In this document: piece by piece, positions 45,256 through 53,640 of the stretch
Layout: each line of letters begins with the position of its first letter
Position numbering within the stretch: position 1 is the stretch's first letter
DNA from: Desulfuromonadales bacterium
Lineage (GTDB): Bacteria; Desulfobacterota; Desulfuromonadia; Geobacterales; Pseudopelobacteraceae
NCBI GenBank assembly: GCA_013349325.1
Contig: DUZX01000023.1
Coordinates: 1 to 55,390 of the forward strand
Length of the DNA: 55,390 bases
Reading direction: 5' to 3'
Notes under the pieces: generated by a model
What the model was told of the DNA's origin: nothing
What the model saw: the letters and a program-made list of their open reading frames with translations, nothing else
Database searches by the model: none
Program-made: the position numbers and the translations under genes

Positions 45256-46593
45256 ATGAGCGAAACAAAACCGAAAATCAAAAAACCGCGCGGTGTTGCC
45301 GCCCTGATCGAAGGCAAATGCATCGCCTGTGGCGCCCGCTGCCAGAGCTCCTGTCCCGTCAACTGCATTGAAATGACCGAGACCGGTGAACCGATCATAG
45401 AAACAACCAAATGCATAGGCTGTCACAAATGCGTCAAAATCTGTCCCGCCGCCGCCCTGGAAATGTACTTTACTCCTGAAGAGCAGAAAATCCTGGCAGA
45501 GCTGGCTGAACAGGCTAAAGCAACCGGCGCACCCGTTGCCGAAGAACTCGACGAAGAAGCCCAGAAACTCCAGCAGATGCTGGCTCGCTATCGCGGTGTC
45601 TGGGTTGTCATCGAACAGTACGAAGGCGTCACCGCCAAAGTGTCCTGGGAACTGATCGGCACCGGCGCCGAATTGGCCGCCACCCTGGGAGTTCCGCTCA
45701 GCGCCGTCATCATCGGCCATAACGTTGAACACCTCTGCAAAGAAGCTTTCGAACATGGCGCCGACAAAGCCATTCTGCTCGACGCACCGGTCTATCAGCA
45801 CTACCGCACCCAATCCTTTGCCGACGCCATCTGTCACCTGATCGACAAACACCTCCCCGAAGTAATCCTCATGGGTGCCACTGCCCAGGGGCGTGACCTG
45901 GCCGGAGCCGTTGCTACGGTCGTCAAAACCGGCCTGACCGCCGACTGTACCGGACTCGGCATCGACGATAAACGCAACCTTATGCAGACTCGTCCCGCTT
46001 TTGGCGGCAACATCATGGCCACCATCATGTGCGACAAATACCGCCCGCAGATGTCCACCGTCCGCCCGCACGTCATGCACATGCCTGAACTGCAACCGGG
46101 ACGAAAAGGCGAAATCATTCGTGACAGCTTTGCGCCACTCGAAAAAGACATCCTCGTCAAAATACTCGAAGTCATCAACGATGGAGACGGCAAAGACCAG
46201 GTCGACGTCGCCGCCGCCGAAATCATCGTCTCGGGTGGACGCGGCATGATGAACAAAGACAATTTCGCACTCCTGACAGAACTGGCCGACGAACTCGGCG
46301 GCGTCGTCGGGGCATCGCGCAGCGCTGTTGACGCCGGCTGGATCGCCCAATCCCGTCAGGTCGGACAGACCGGTAAAACCGTCCGTCCCAAAATCTACAT
46401 CGCCTGCGGTATTTCCGGCGCCATTCAGCATATGGTCGGCATGCAGGACTCCGACACCATCATCGCCATCAACCGTGATCCGGAAGCACCCATATTCCAG
46501 ATCGCCACCTACGGCGTCGTAGGAGACCTGTTTCAGGTTGTCCCGGCAATCATCAGCAGAGTTCGAGAGCTCAAGTCACAGAGCGCTCATTAA
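45256..46593 (+). CDS. etfA: ETF alpha subunit with N-terminal ferredoxin domain
   Basis: A 445-residue protein. Residues of about 20-70 carry two 4Fe-4S motifs, CIACGARCQSSCPVNC and CIGCHKCVKICP; the rest is ETF alpha, with GRKGEIIRDSF, SGGRGMMNKDNFALLTELAD and the FAD-binding GKTVRPKIYIACGISGAIQH. The added ferredoxin domain occurs in anaerobic ETFs, including electron-bifurcating and reductase-linked ones. It would funnel electrons to the next gene's Fe-S protein. The ATG follows AAAGG. Confidence 0.95.
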   Translation: MSETKPKIKKPRGVAALIEGKCIACGARCQSSCPVNCIEMTETGEPIIETTKCIGCHKCVKICPAAALEMYFTPEEQKILAELAEQAKATGAPVAEELDEEAQKLQQMLARYRGVWVVIEQYEGVTAKVSWELIGTGAELAATLGVPLSAVIIGHNVEHLCKEAFEHGADKAILLDAPVYQHYRTQSFADAICHLIDKHLPEVILMGATAQGRDLAGAVATVVKTGLTADCTGLGIDDKRNLMQTRPAFGGNIMATIMCDKYRPQMSTVRPHVMHMPELQPGRKGEIIRDSFAPLEKDILVKILEVINDGDGKDQVDVAAAEIIVSGGRGMMNKDNFALLTELADELGGVVGASRSAVDAGWIAQSRQVGQTGKTVRPKIYIACGISGAIQHMVGMQDSDTIIAINRDPEAPIFQIATYGVVGDLFQVVPAIISRVRELKSQSAH

Positions 46594-46658
46594 GGACCCA
46601 CGAAACGCCACCTGATCATCACTGAAATCAGGACTATTTGTTACGAGGTATCTACGAC

Positions 46659-48641
46659 ATGTCGCTTCAGCACACTCTCTTCATAGCCGTATTCTCTGTA
46701 TCCGTACTCTCCTTTCTGTTCAGCTGCTATCAGCGGCTGCAGCTGGTAACACTCGGCGCAGCAGACAACCGCTTCGACAATTCCGGTGCCCGCCTGGCCG
46801 GTATGTTCAACTACGCTTTTGCCCAGCAGCGCGTCTTGGCCAGACCCTACGGACTTAATCATTTTTTTCTGTTCTGGGCCTTCATGGCGCTCCTGATTGC
46901 TAATGGCGAATTTCTCGTCGAAGGGCTGATACCCGGCCTCAATCTGGCACTTCTGCCGGCACCCCTGCATCACGTTCTGCAACTGCTCTTTGACGGCGTC
47001 TCCGTCGTCGCACTCGGTTGCGTACTGGTTGCGCTTGCCCGCCGACTCCTCTTTCCGCCCGAGTACCTGGAAACTGAATACGCCAAACCGGCCGGTGGCG
47101 AAGCCTTGCTGATCCTGGGGATGATTGCTGCTCTGATGATCGCTTTCTTTTTGCTGAATGCCGCCACCATCGCACAGGGTCAACCGACTACCTGGCAGCC
47201 GGTTTCATCGGCCATCGCCGTCCTGCTACAGGGACTCCCTGCAGCAACGCAAGCCAGTATCGGCACATTCGCCTGGTGGTTGCATGCCTTGGTCCTCCTG
47301 GCCTTCATGAACTTTCTGCCGCGCAGCAAACATATGCATATCCTGACCGCCATACCCAACTGCTACTTCAAGAGTATGGAAAAACCGAACACACAACCGC
47401 GCGAAATATTCGAAAAAGGGGCTCGCTACGGCGTCAGCAGCGTCACCCAGTACACCTGGAAAGACCTGCTTGACTCCATGACCTGCACCGAATGCGGCCG
47501 CTGCCAGGATCTCTGTCCCACGCATAACACCGGCAAACCGCTCAACCCGCGCCGCGTCGTACACGACATCAAGATGAACCTGCTTGCCAACGCACCGGCA
47601 CTGAAAGAAGGTAAAGAAGGTACGACCGCTCTGATCGGCGAAGCCCATGAAGGCACCATCAGCGAAGAAACCATCTGGTCCTGCACCACCTGCGGTGCCT
47701 GTACCTCCGTCTGCCCGGTCCTGATCGAACAGATGCCCAAAATCATCAAACTGCGCCGTCACCTGGTCGAGGAAAAATCCCAGTTCCCCGAAGAGCTGCT
47801 CAACCTCTTTGAAAACCTGGAGCAGCGCAGCAACCCCTGGGGCATCGCCCCGTCCGAACGGACCAAATGGAGCAGCCAACTCGGCGACCGCAGCTACATT
47901 CCCGGCGAAACAGAATACCTCTTCTTCGTCGGCTGCGCCGGTGCCTTTGACAACCGCGCCAAACACGTCACCGTTGCCCTGGCTACCATCCTCGACGCCG
48001 CTGGAATCTCATGGGGACTCTTAGGCAAAGAAGAACTTTGCTGCGGCGACAGCGCCCGGCGCCTCGGCAACGAATTCGTCTTCGACAAAATCGCCACAGA
48101 AAACGTCGCCCTCTTTCAGGAGCGCACAATAACCAAAGTCGTCACCCAGTGCCCGCACTGCTTCAACACCCTTAAAAACGACTACCGCCAGTATGGACTC
48201 GAAATTGAAGTCGTGCATCACTCCCAACTGATCGCACAACTCCTGGCGAGCGGAAAACTCAAACTCAACAAACAGGCCGACGAAGGCAAAGTCATCTTCC
48301 ACGACTCCTGCTACCTTGGGCGCCACAACGACACCTACGACGCACCCCGCAGCGTCATCACCAAAACCACCGGCAGTGCTCCGCTCGAATTCGACCGCAA
48401 CCACGAAAACGGCTTCTGCTGCGGTGCCGGCGGCGGCAGAATGTGGATGGAAGAAGACACCGGCACGAGAATCAACCTCGACCGTGTCGGAGAAGCCCTG
48501 AAACAGAAACCGGATACCCTCTGCGTCAGCTGCCCCTACTGCATGACCATGATGGAAGATGGCTTGAAGGACCTGGGTGCTGCTGATAGCGTTAAAGTAA
48601 AGGATATTGCCGAGGTTACAGCCGAAGCGCTGAGGCCGTGA
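46659..48641 (+). CDS. Membrane Fe-S oxidoreductase with CCG domains
   Basis: A 660-residue protein. Four to five hydrophobic segments form an N-terminal domain like nitrate-reductase gamma (about residues 1-240). Two 4Fe-4S motifs follow: CTECGRCQDLCP and CTTCGACTSVCP. Two CCG domains end with CCGDSARRLG and CCGAGGGRMW. This is the architecture of the HdrD-like ETF-menaquinone oxidoreductases thought to carry ETF electrons to menaquinone in Geobacter-type bacteria. The ATG at 46659 has a GAGGT site; a TTG at 46638 is less likely. It follows etfA by 65 bases. Confidence 0.92.
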   Translation: MSLQHTLFIAVFSVSVLSFLFSCYQRLQLVTLGAADNRFDNSGARLAGMFNYAFAQQRVLARPYGLNHFFLFWAFMALLIANGEFLVEGLIPGLNLALLPAPLHHVLQLLFDGVSVVALGCVLVALARRLLFPPEYLETEYAKPAGGEALLILGMIAALMIAFFLLNAATIAQGQPTTWQPVSSAIAVLLQGLPAATQASIGTFAWWLHALVLLAFMNFLPRSKHMHILTAIPNCYFKSMEKPNTQPREIFEKGARYGVSSVTQYTWKDLLDSMTCTECGRCQDLCPTHNTGKPLNPRRVVHDIKMNLLANAPALKEGKEGTTALIGEAHEGTISEETIWSCTTCGACTSVCPVLIEQMPKIIKLRRHLVEEKSQFPEELLNLFENLEQRSNPWGIAPSERTKWSSQLGDRSYIPGETEYLFFVGCAGAFDNRAKHVTVALATILDAAGISWGLLGKEELCCGDSARRLGNEFVFDKIATENVALFQERTITKVVTQCPHCFNTLKNDYRQYGLEIEVVHHSQLIAQLLASGKLKLNKQADEGKVIFHDSCYLGRHNDTYDAPRSVITKTTGSAPLEFDRNHENGFCCGAGGGRMWMEEDTGTRINLDRVGEALKQKPDTLCVSCPYCMTMMEDGLKDLGAADSVKVKDIAEVTAEALRP

Positions 48642-48668
48642 TGTAGTCGTAAAAAATGATGATCGTAG

Positions 48669-48703
48669 AGAGTCTCTTTCCGTGTGGAAGAGACTCTTTT
48701 TTT
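48669..48703 (+). terminator. Intrinsic terminator of the ETF operon
   Basis: AGAGTCTCTTTCC and GGAAGAGACTCT pair with a single bulged T around GTGT, followed by T7. It lies 28 bases after the oxidoreductase stop. Confidence 0.9.
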
Positions 48704-48734
48704 ACATTGCCTGTAGATGGCGTTGCCGCTATAG

Positions 48735-48850
48735 TGCCCAATCATTTAGCCACTCTCCGAGTCGTACCAGCCTACCAGGGAAAAATCCTCACGGCCTGCG
48801 ACCTGCGGGTTTCGCCGGAAACGGCGCCGCCCTCCTTTTGAAAAGGGGAT
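48735..48850 (+). ncRNA. Moco/Tuco-type riboswitch aptamer
   Basis: Conserved blocks in order: CTCCGAG, then CAGCCTACCAGGGAAA, then GGCCTGCGACCTGCGGGTTT, followed by a small hairpin GCCGGAAACGGC. They match the moco RNA motif, which senses molybdopterin cofactor, and its tungsten variant. The position upstream of moaE is a standard target. The exact boundaries and Mo versus W identity are inferred. Confidence 0.7.
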
Positions 48851-48888
48851 TTCGTGCTTGACGAGCCACCGCCCGTGGCTTGTCCGCG

Positions 48889-48923
48889 CCCCTTTTCTAC
48901 ACTGAGAAGGGGTTTTTGTTTTT
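48889..48923 (+). terminator. Riboswitch terminator with overlapping antiterminator
   Basis: CCCCTTTTCT and AGAAGGGG pair (two bulged T) with TTTTTGTTTTT after. GAAAAGGGG at 48840-48848 is fully complementary to CCCCTTTTC at 48889-48897, so an antiterminator can form instead. The moaE ribosome binding site follows. Confidence 0.7.
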
Positions 48924-48946
48924 CTGGTCATTAAAGGAGACTCCGC

Positions 48947-49333
48947 GTGGTTCTACTTATTGAAAACCCCATTGATCCATCGGTTATCTACCGATCCATT
49001 CAATCTACGTACTCAGGTTCTGTGGTTCTGCATTATGCAGTTGTCAAGCAGCAGGCCGGCTCCGGCAAATCAACCGTCGCAATCGAATACTGTGCCGCTG
49101 ACGGTGCTGTCGCAGAGCTGGAGGCTATTAATAAGGAACTTAAACAGAGTTGGAAACTGGAAGATGTGCTTTTGATACGCCGAACCGGCTGTCTGGCCGT
49201 TGGAGATATCATCTCACTGGTGGCGGCCAGTGCTCCCGGCAGTGAAGAGGCATTTGAAGCGTGCAAAGCGGGTATCAGCCGACTGAAAAAGATGAAGACG
49301 ATCACGAAAACAGAGCGGTATTTCGAAAACTGA
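48947..49333 (+). CDS. moaE: Molybdopterin synthase large subunit MoaE
   Basis: A 128-residue protein. Family pattern: ALHYAVVKQ-type VVLHYAVVKQQ, VAIEYCAAD, VLLIRRTGCLAVGDIISLVA and RLKKMKTITKTERY near the C-terminus, which includes the active-site lysines. It converts precursor Z to molybdopterin with a MoaD partner; no moaD is next to it, but a MoaD-like gene lies near the AOR gene at 25034. The GTG start at 48947 follows AAAGGAGA. Expression is likely controlled by the riboswitch terminator. Confidence 0.9.
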   Translation: MVLLIENPIDPSVIYRSIQSTYSGSVVLHYAVVKQQAGSGKSTVAIEYCAADGAVAELEAINKELKQSWKLEDVLLIRRTGCLAVGDIISLVAASAPGSEEAFEACKAGISRLKKMKTITKTERYFEN

Positions 49334-49353
49334 CAGGTGAAAGGAGTGGTGTT

Positions 49354-50199
49354 ATGAGGTGTTTAACATTCATGTTTATGCTGGTGCTTTGTGTCTGTTC
49401 AACGTCAGTACAGGCGGAAGAGGGGTTCCTTCTTCTGGGGAGCACCATTGGCCCGATCGATGCCGGTATTGTTTCCGCCCTGGAAGATGCCTTTGAAAAG
49501 GAAAGCGGCATTCGGGTCCGGCACGTCGGAGCCGGCACCGGTGAAGCTCTCAAAATAGCGGAAAAGGGGAACATTGATCTGGTCATGGTGCATGCCCGTT
49601 CTCTGGAAGAGAAATTTGTTACGGCTGGATTCGGAACGGAACGGATTCCTTTTATGTACAATGATTTTGTCATAGTCGGGTCGGCCAATGACCCGGCAGG
49701 AATACGCGGCATGACGTCTGCTACGGTAGCACTCAAAAAAATAGCAGATACCGCAGCGTCGTTTATCAGCCGTGGTGACAAATCCGGCACGCACGTAGCG
49801 GAGACGGAACTCTGGGCTAAAGCCGGCTTGAAGCCAGGCGGAGCGTGGTACAAAGTGTACGAAAAAGGGAGTGAGGGAAATGTGCCGACACTCCGCTTCA
49901 CCAGCAGCTCAGGAGCTTACACGATCATCGACCGAGCTACCTTTTTGACGATCCAGAAAGAGATCAAGCTGGTGGTTCTGGTTGAGGGTGATGAAGCGTT
50001 ATTGAACCGTATTTCGCTGATCCCGGTCAGTCAGAAAAAATTCCCGTCTGTCAACAGTGCAGATACAGCAGCTTTTGTTCGCTGGCTGACAAATCCTGTC
50101 AAAGGGCAGAAAATTGTTGCAGAGTTCGGTAAGGAGCGTTTCGGCGGGCCACTCTTCTTTCCTGACTCCCGTGAATGGCATGCAAAAGGCTCAAAATAA
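49354..50199 (+). CDS. TupA-like periplasmic binding protein, divergent paralogue
   Basis: A 281-residue exported binding protein. A signal peptide (MRCLTFMFMLVLCVCSTSVQA) precedes LGSTIGPIDAGIVSALEDAF and GDKSGTHVAETELWAKAG. It aligns with the second TupA-like gene downstream, but the ligand motif TTTSTQDSG of that protein is here LGSTIGPIDAG. So the oxyanion site has changed: it may bind another anion or act as a sensor. The start at 49354 has AAAGGAG upstream. It follows moaE by 20 bases, an apparent operon. Confidence 0.8.
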   Translation: MRCLTFMFMLVLCVCSTSVQAEEGFLLLGSTIGPIDAGIVSALEDAFEKESGIRVRHVGAGTGEALKIAEKGNIDLVMVHARSLEEKFVTAGFGTERIPFMYNDFVIVGSANDPAGIRGMTSATVALKKIADTAASFISRGDKSGTHVAETELWAKAGLKPGGAWYKVYEKGSEGNVPTLRFTSSSGAYTIIDRATFLTIQKEIKLVVLVEGDEALLNRISLIPVSQKKFPSVNSADTAAFVRWLTNPVKGQKIVAEFGKERFGGPLFFPDSREWHAKGSK

Positions 50200-50229
50200 C
50201 CACGCAGTACACAACGAAAGGAGAACAGA

Positions 50230-51084
50230 ATGCGAAAAAATGGATTGATCTCACGAATTGTAACCGGTTTTATCTTATGTACCCTGCTGGCGACTGCCGG
50301 ACAGGTGTCGGCAGCTTCAAAGACGGTCATCCTGGCAACCACCACCAGTACTCAGGATTCCGGACTGTTGGACCTGCTGGTCCCGATTTTTGAAAAAGAA
50401 AGCGGACTACAGGTCAAGACAATTTCAGTCGGCTCCGGACAGGCTATGAAGATGGGCGAGAAAGGGGAGGCTGATGTGCTGCTGGTACATTCCCCGGATG
50501 CCGAGAAGAAGTTTATGGCAGATGGTTTCGGTGTCAGCCGTCGTCTGGTTATGCACAACGATTTTATCATCGTCGGTCCGGCCGCTGATCCGGCTAAAAT
50601 AAAAGGTGTTACCGCTGCGGAAGCGTTGAAGCGCATCGCGCAAAGTACCTCCATTTTTGTATCGCGTGGCGATAATTCCGGTACCAATGCTAAGGAGAAA
50701 GGGCTCTGGAAAGCTGCCGCCATTACCCCGGATGGGCAGAAGTGGTATCAGCAGACCGGTCTTGGTATGGGTCAGACGTTGAACGTGGCTGCAGAAAAGC
50801 ATGGCTATACGTTGACAGACCGGGCTACGTTTCTGGCACTCAAGAAAGGTCTTGGGCTGGTAATTCTGACAGAAGGGGACAGTAAACTGCTTAATATTTA
50901 TCATGTCATCGAACTCAACCCGGCCAAATCTCCAAAAATAAATGTTATTGGAGGTAAGGCTTTTGCCGACTTCATGACAGTGAAAAAGACACAGGATCTG
51001 ATCGGTCGCTTCGGCGTCGAAAAGTTCGGCGCGCCGCTCTTCTTCCCGGATGCCGGCAAAAACCCCGCTTCGTTGGGGTTGTAA
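50230..51084 (+). CDS. tupA: Tungstate-binding periplasmic protein TupA
   Basis: A 284-residue solute-binding protein with a signal peptide ending SAA. The oxyanion motif ATTTSTQDSGLLD is at about 36-48, with IIVGPAADPAKIKG and SRGDNSGTNAKEK in the body, all TupA features. TupA binds tungstate tightly and feeds TupB/TupC. Neither permease nor ATPase is in the window, so the gene may be an orphan or use a distant transporter. AAAGGAG precedes the ATG. Confidence 0.85.
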   Translation: MRKNGLISRIVTGFILCTLLATAGQVSAASKTVILATTTSTQDSGLLDLLVPIFEKESGLQVKTISVGSGQAMKMGEKGEADVLLVHSPDAEKKFMADGFGVSRRLVMHNDFIIVGPAADPAKIKGVTAAEALKRIAQSTSIFVSRGDNSGTNAKEKGLWKAAAITPDGQKWYQQTGLGMGQTLNVAAEKHGYTLTDRATFLALKKGLGLVILTEGDSKLLNIYHVIELNPAKSPKINVIGGKAFADFMTVKKTQDLIGRFGVEKFGAPLFFPDAGKNPASLGL

Positions 51085-51095
51085 ATAGTCTTTTT

Positions 51096-51182
51096 GTAGG
51101 GGCGACGCCGTTGGCTCGCCCCGTTGCTTGAGGCAGCAGTGTCGAATTGTGCCGCAGGGCGACCCACCGGGTGCGCCCCTAC
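51096..51182. mobile_element. 88-bp GTAGGGGC element, copy 1
   Basis: Bounded by GTAGGGGC and GCCCCTAC, with GACGCC-GTTGG and CCACCGGGTGC inner arms that fold into a long imperfect hairpin. Related copies are at 52584, 52783 and 53983, all 87-88 bases. This one is the inverse of the last. Confidence 0.75.
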
Positions 51183-51273
51183 ATTTCTTGAGCGAAATAT
51201 TTTATACGAGAATCCAGTTTTCACTATTCCTCTCCGTTCTCCGTGACTCTGTGGTAAAAGCTTTGCTTATATC

Positions 51274-52461
51274 ATGAGATCCGTCCACTCCAACATACCC
51301 CGCCTCTATGCCTTTTCTTTTCTGCAGATGACGCTCTTTCCGATGGCGATCATCACGCTCTTCTGGAAAGATCATATCGGTCTCTCCTTGACGCAGATCC
51401 TGCTGCTGCAGGGAATTCTCTCGGTCGTCATGGTGCTGATGGAATATCCCAGCGGGTATGTCAGCGACCGGATCGGGTACCGTGTCTCGCTCAGTCTGGC
51501 CTCGCTGCTCGGCATCATCGGTTGGGGTATTTATACCGTGGCAACCTCCTTCACGCATGTCATGTTGGCCGAAATCCTGCTGGGAACGTCACTGGCTTTT
51601 ATCAGCGGCTCCGACAGCGCCCTGTTGTATGAAACGCTCAAGCAGGAGGGTGCCGAAGCGCACTATAGTCGTCATCAGGGGCGCATGAGCGGTTTTGCGC
51701 AGGGTGGAGAGGCGCTGGGAGCGGTTTTTGCCGGTGTCATCTACGCCTACGCAGCGCTGCTCCCGTTTATTCTGCAGATCGGCGTCTGGGGGCTGGCGCT
51801 TCTTTTGACCCGCTCCATGGTCGAACCTGTCCGTGAGATTGCGCCGCATGCCGGCCATCTGAAAGAGGCGCTGCGGACGACGCGCTATGCTTTTCAGGAG
51901 AACAAGGGGCTGCGTTATACAATTCTGTTGAATTCAGTGCTGGGAATCGCCTCGTTCTATCCGGTCTGGCTGATCCAGCCCTACATGCAAAACGGTGGCG
52001 TGCCGCTGACCTGGTTCGGTCCGGTCTGGAGTGTTGCCAATCTGACGGTTGCGTTGTGTGCGTTGACCAGCCATCGTGCCGTGCGCTATCTGGGTAATCG
52101 CTTTATGACGATCCTGTTTCTTGTTCTGATTATTGCAGGCTATCTGGGGTTGGGAGTTGTGGGGGGGATATGGGGATTTCTCTTTTATTACCTGTTGACG
52201 ATTATGCGCGGTCTGCGCGGGCCGATGATGCTCAATCTGACACAGGCGGAATGCCCTTCGGCCAATCGGGCCGGCATTCTTTCGCTGCAGTCACTCTGTT
52301 TCCGGTTGCTGTTTGTCTGCAGCGGGCCGCTGGTCGGCAAGCTGGCTGATGCCGTTGGTGTTCGTCAGACTTTCCACTACCTGTTGTATGCATTTCTGCT
52401 TATTCTGCCGCCGCTGGTTTTCCTCTTTCTGCGGAACCTTCCCCGGGAAAATCTGGATTAA
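51274..52461 (+). CDS. Major facilitator superfamily transporter
   Basis: A 395-residue inner-membrane protein with about twelve hydrophobic segments. The MFS loop motif GYVSDRIGYRVSL is present in the first half. The protein resembles small drug or sugar efflux MFS members; the substrate is not identifiable. It has no clear ribosome binding site at 51274. The stop lies at the edge of the dispersed repeat. Confidence 0.8.
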   Translation: MRSVHSNIPRLYAFSFLQMTLFPMAIITLFWKDHIGLSLTQILLLQGILSVVMVLMEYPSGYVSDRIGYRVSLSLASLLGIIGWGIYTVATSFTHVMLAEILLGTSLAFISGSDSALLYETLKQEGAEAHYSRHQGRMSGFAQGGEALGAVFAGVIYAYAALLPFILQIGVWGLALLLTRSMVEPVREIAPHAGHLKEALRTTRYAFQENKGLRYTILLNSVLGIASFYPVWLIQPYMQNGGVPLTWFGPVWSVANLTVALCALTSHRAVRYLGNRFMTILFLVLIIAGYLGLGVVGGIWGFLFYYLLTIMRGLRGPMMLNLTQAECPSANRAGILSLQSLCFRLLFVCSGPLVGKLADAVGVRQTFHYLLYAFLLILPPLVFLFLRNLPRENLD

Positions 52462-52565
52462 CTATTCAGCACATATTTTAAAAAGCTTGTCATTCCCGAG
52501 GGGTTAATCGGTAATCCAGGCTTTGACTGCGTGGATCCCCGATAGAATTACTCGGGGATGACAAC
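52462..52565 (+). repeat. Dispersed repeat, copy B
   Basis: Runs from TAACTATTCAGCACATATTT to ACTCGGGGATGACAA, inverted relative to copy A at 1648-1749 and about 90% identical by eye. It supplies the last base or bases of the MFS stop codon region, so its edge meets the coding end exactly. Confidence 0.75.
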
Positions 52566-52583
52566 GTATTTTGTTTTGAAATC

Positions 52584-52671
52584 GTAGGGGCGGCGTCCCA
52601 GTCCCGCCCGTGGTGCAATAGTATACGGCGGTGGATACTGCACGCGGGCGGGTCTGGGACCACGCCCCTAC
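52584..52671. mobile_element. 88-bp GTAGGGGC element, copy 2
   Basis: Starts GTAGGGGCGGCGTCCCAG and ends GACCACGCCCCTAC. It is followed by the 45-bp segment that also follows copy 3, so the unit including the tail was duplicated. Confidence 0.75.
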
Positions 52672-52782
52672 AGGTGTAAAGAAGTCCGACAGACAAAAAA
52701 GAGGCGCTGCAATCGCGGTTCTTATGCGTTGCAGTATGTTCTTAATCGAACCCCCATCAACGCATTTGGGAGGTTTTGTTTC

Positions 52783-52870
52783 GTAGGGGCGGGTTCCAAA
52801 CCCGCCCTAAGTGCAACTGGCTACGGTGGTGGATACTGCAGCAAGGGCGGGTCTGGGACCACGCCCCTAC
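52783..52870. mobile_element. 88-bp GTAGGGGC element, copy 3
   Basis: Starts GTAGGGGCGGGTTCCAAA and ends GACCACGCCCCTAC. The last third is identical to copy 2, the first third differs. Confidence 0.75.
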
Positions 52871-52893
52871 AGGTGTAAAGAAGTCCGACAGAC

Positions 52894-52928
52894 AAAAAAG
52901 AGGCGCTGCAATCGCAGCGCCTCTTTTT
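52894..52928 (-). terminator. Intrinsic terminator of the PEP-CTERM gene
   Basis: GAGGCGCTGC and GCAGCGCCTC form 10 perfect pairs around AATC, with A6 before and T5 after. On the minus strand it lies 26 bases past the PEP-CTERM stop. Confidence 0.85.
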
Positions 52929-52953
52929 GTCAAGCTATATGGTGAAGCGGTTC

Positions 52954-53547
52954 TTATGCTTCTTTGTTCTGACGACGTTTGCCGTAAACAGCCATGCCGA
53001 GCATACCAAGACCGACCAGCATCATTGTGCCGGGCTCTGGGACTGCAGCAGTATTCTCTGAAAAAGATAATGCCAGCGTTGCATCACCATTAGATGATTG
53101 AGTTGTAAGGTCCCATACACCAGGTGTTGGGTCAAATCCAAAACCATAAAGGGTACCTGTACCCGAAAGTTCCAAGGACTTAGCTGAACGAGTCACAATT
53201 ATTGAACTCAGATCAAATGAAAATGCAGTTGTAGGAGAAATTGATACTGCCCACAAAGGTGATATTACAGCTGGTGTCAGCGCTGGTGAAAAAGTGAAGT
53301 CTTGGAGAGCTGCCAAACTAAAAAGAGGAACAGCTGTAAAATCTCCTGTTGTTGAAATGACTGACCCTGCATTCATCGTGAAATCAATTGCGTTTGCATT
53401 TGCAAACGACAATGGATCAGGTGCAGTAGTTGTAAGTGCGGATGCCCCGACAATATCAATTGTTCCAGATATTAAAGGTAACGCCATTGCACTCGTTGCC
53501 ATCATCATCATCGCCCCTGCCAGTAATGCTACCATCTTCTTTTTCAT
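52954..53547 (-). CDS. PEP-CTERM sorting-domain protein
   Basis: A 197-residue exported protein. A signal peptide (MKKKMVALLAGAMMMMATSA) precedes a Ser/Thr/Pro-rich low-complexity body, and the C-terminus has VPEPGTMMLVGLGMLGMAVY then a basic KRRQNK end: the PEP-CTERM tripartite signal. Exosortase (XrtA type) removes this tail and the protein is exported to the cell surface or biofilm matrix. No exosortase is in the window. Its sigma-54 promoter fits the known regulation of PEP-CTERM genes by the PrsK/PrsR system, which is inference here. Confidence 0.92.
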   Translation of the reverse strand: MKKKMVALLAGAMMMMATSAMALPLISGTIDIVGASALTTTAPDPLSFANANAIDFTMNAGSVISTTGDFTAVPLFSLAALQDFTFSPALTPAVISPLWAVSISPTTAFSFDLSSIIVTRSAKSLELSGTGTLYGFGFDPTPGVWDLTTQSSNGDATLALSFSENTAAVPEPGTMMLVGLGMLGMAVYGKRRQNKEA

Positions 53548-53625
53548 TGTGTTCTCCTATTTCTGCGTTTGGTATGTTTGCGATTGCCGCAAACTTAAAA
53601 TTCAATATCGAATGTCTCTGCTTAA

Positions 53626-53640
53626 GCAACTGCTGTGCCA
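53626..53640 (-). promoter_or_regulatory. Sigma-54 promoter of the PEP-CTERM gene
   Basis: Minus strand TGGCAC-AGCAG-TTGC, an exact consensus match. The start site would be near 53614, giving a leader of about 67 bases before the ATG at 53547. Confidence 0.9.

Larger units (their letters stand above)
48642..48946. other. Intergenic region before moaE
   Basis: 305 bases. They hold the terminator of the ETF operon (48669-48703), a Moco/Tuco-like riboswitch aptamer (48735-48850) and its expression-platform terminator (48889-48923). No gene is visible. Confidence 0.75.
52462..52953. other. Repeat-filled spacer after the MFS gene
   Basis: 492 bases without a gene. It holds dispersed repeat copy B (52462-52565), two copies of the 88-bp element (52584-52671 and 52783-52870), two copies of a 45-bp segment (52672-52716 and 52871-52915) and the terminator of the PEP-CTERM gene (52894-52928). 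Confidence 0.75.
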
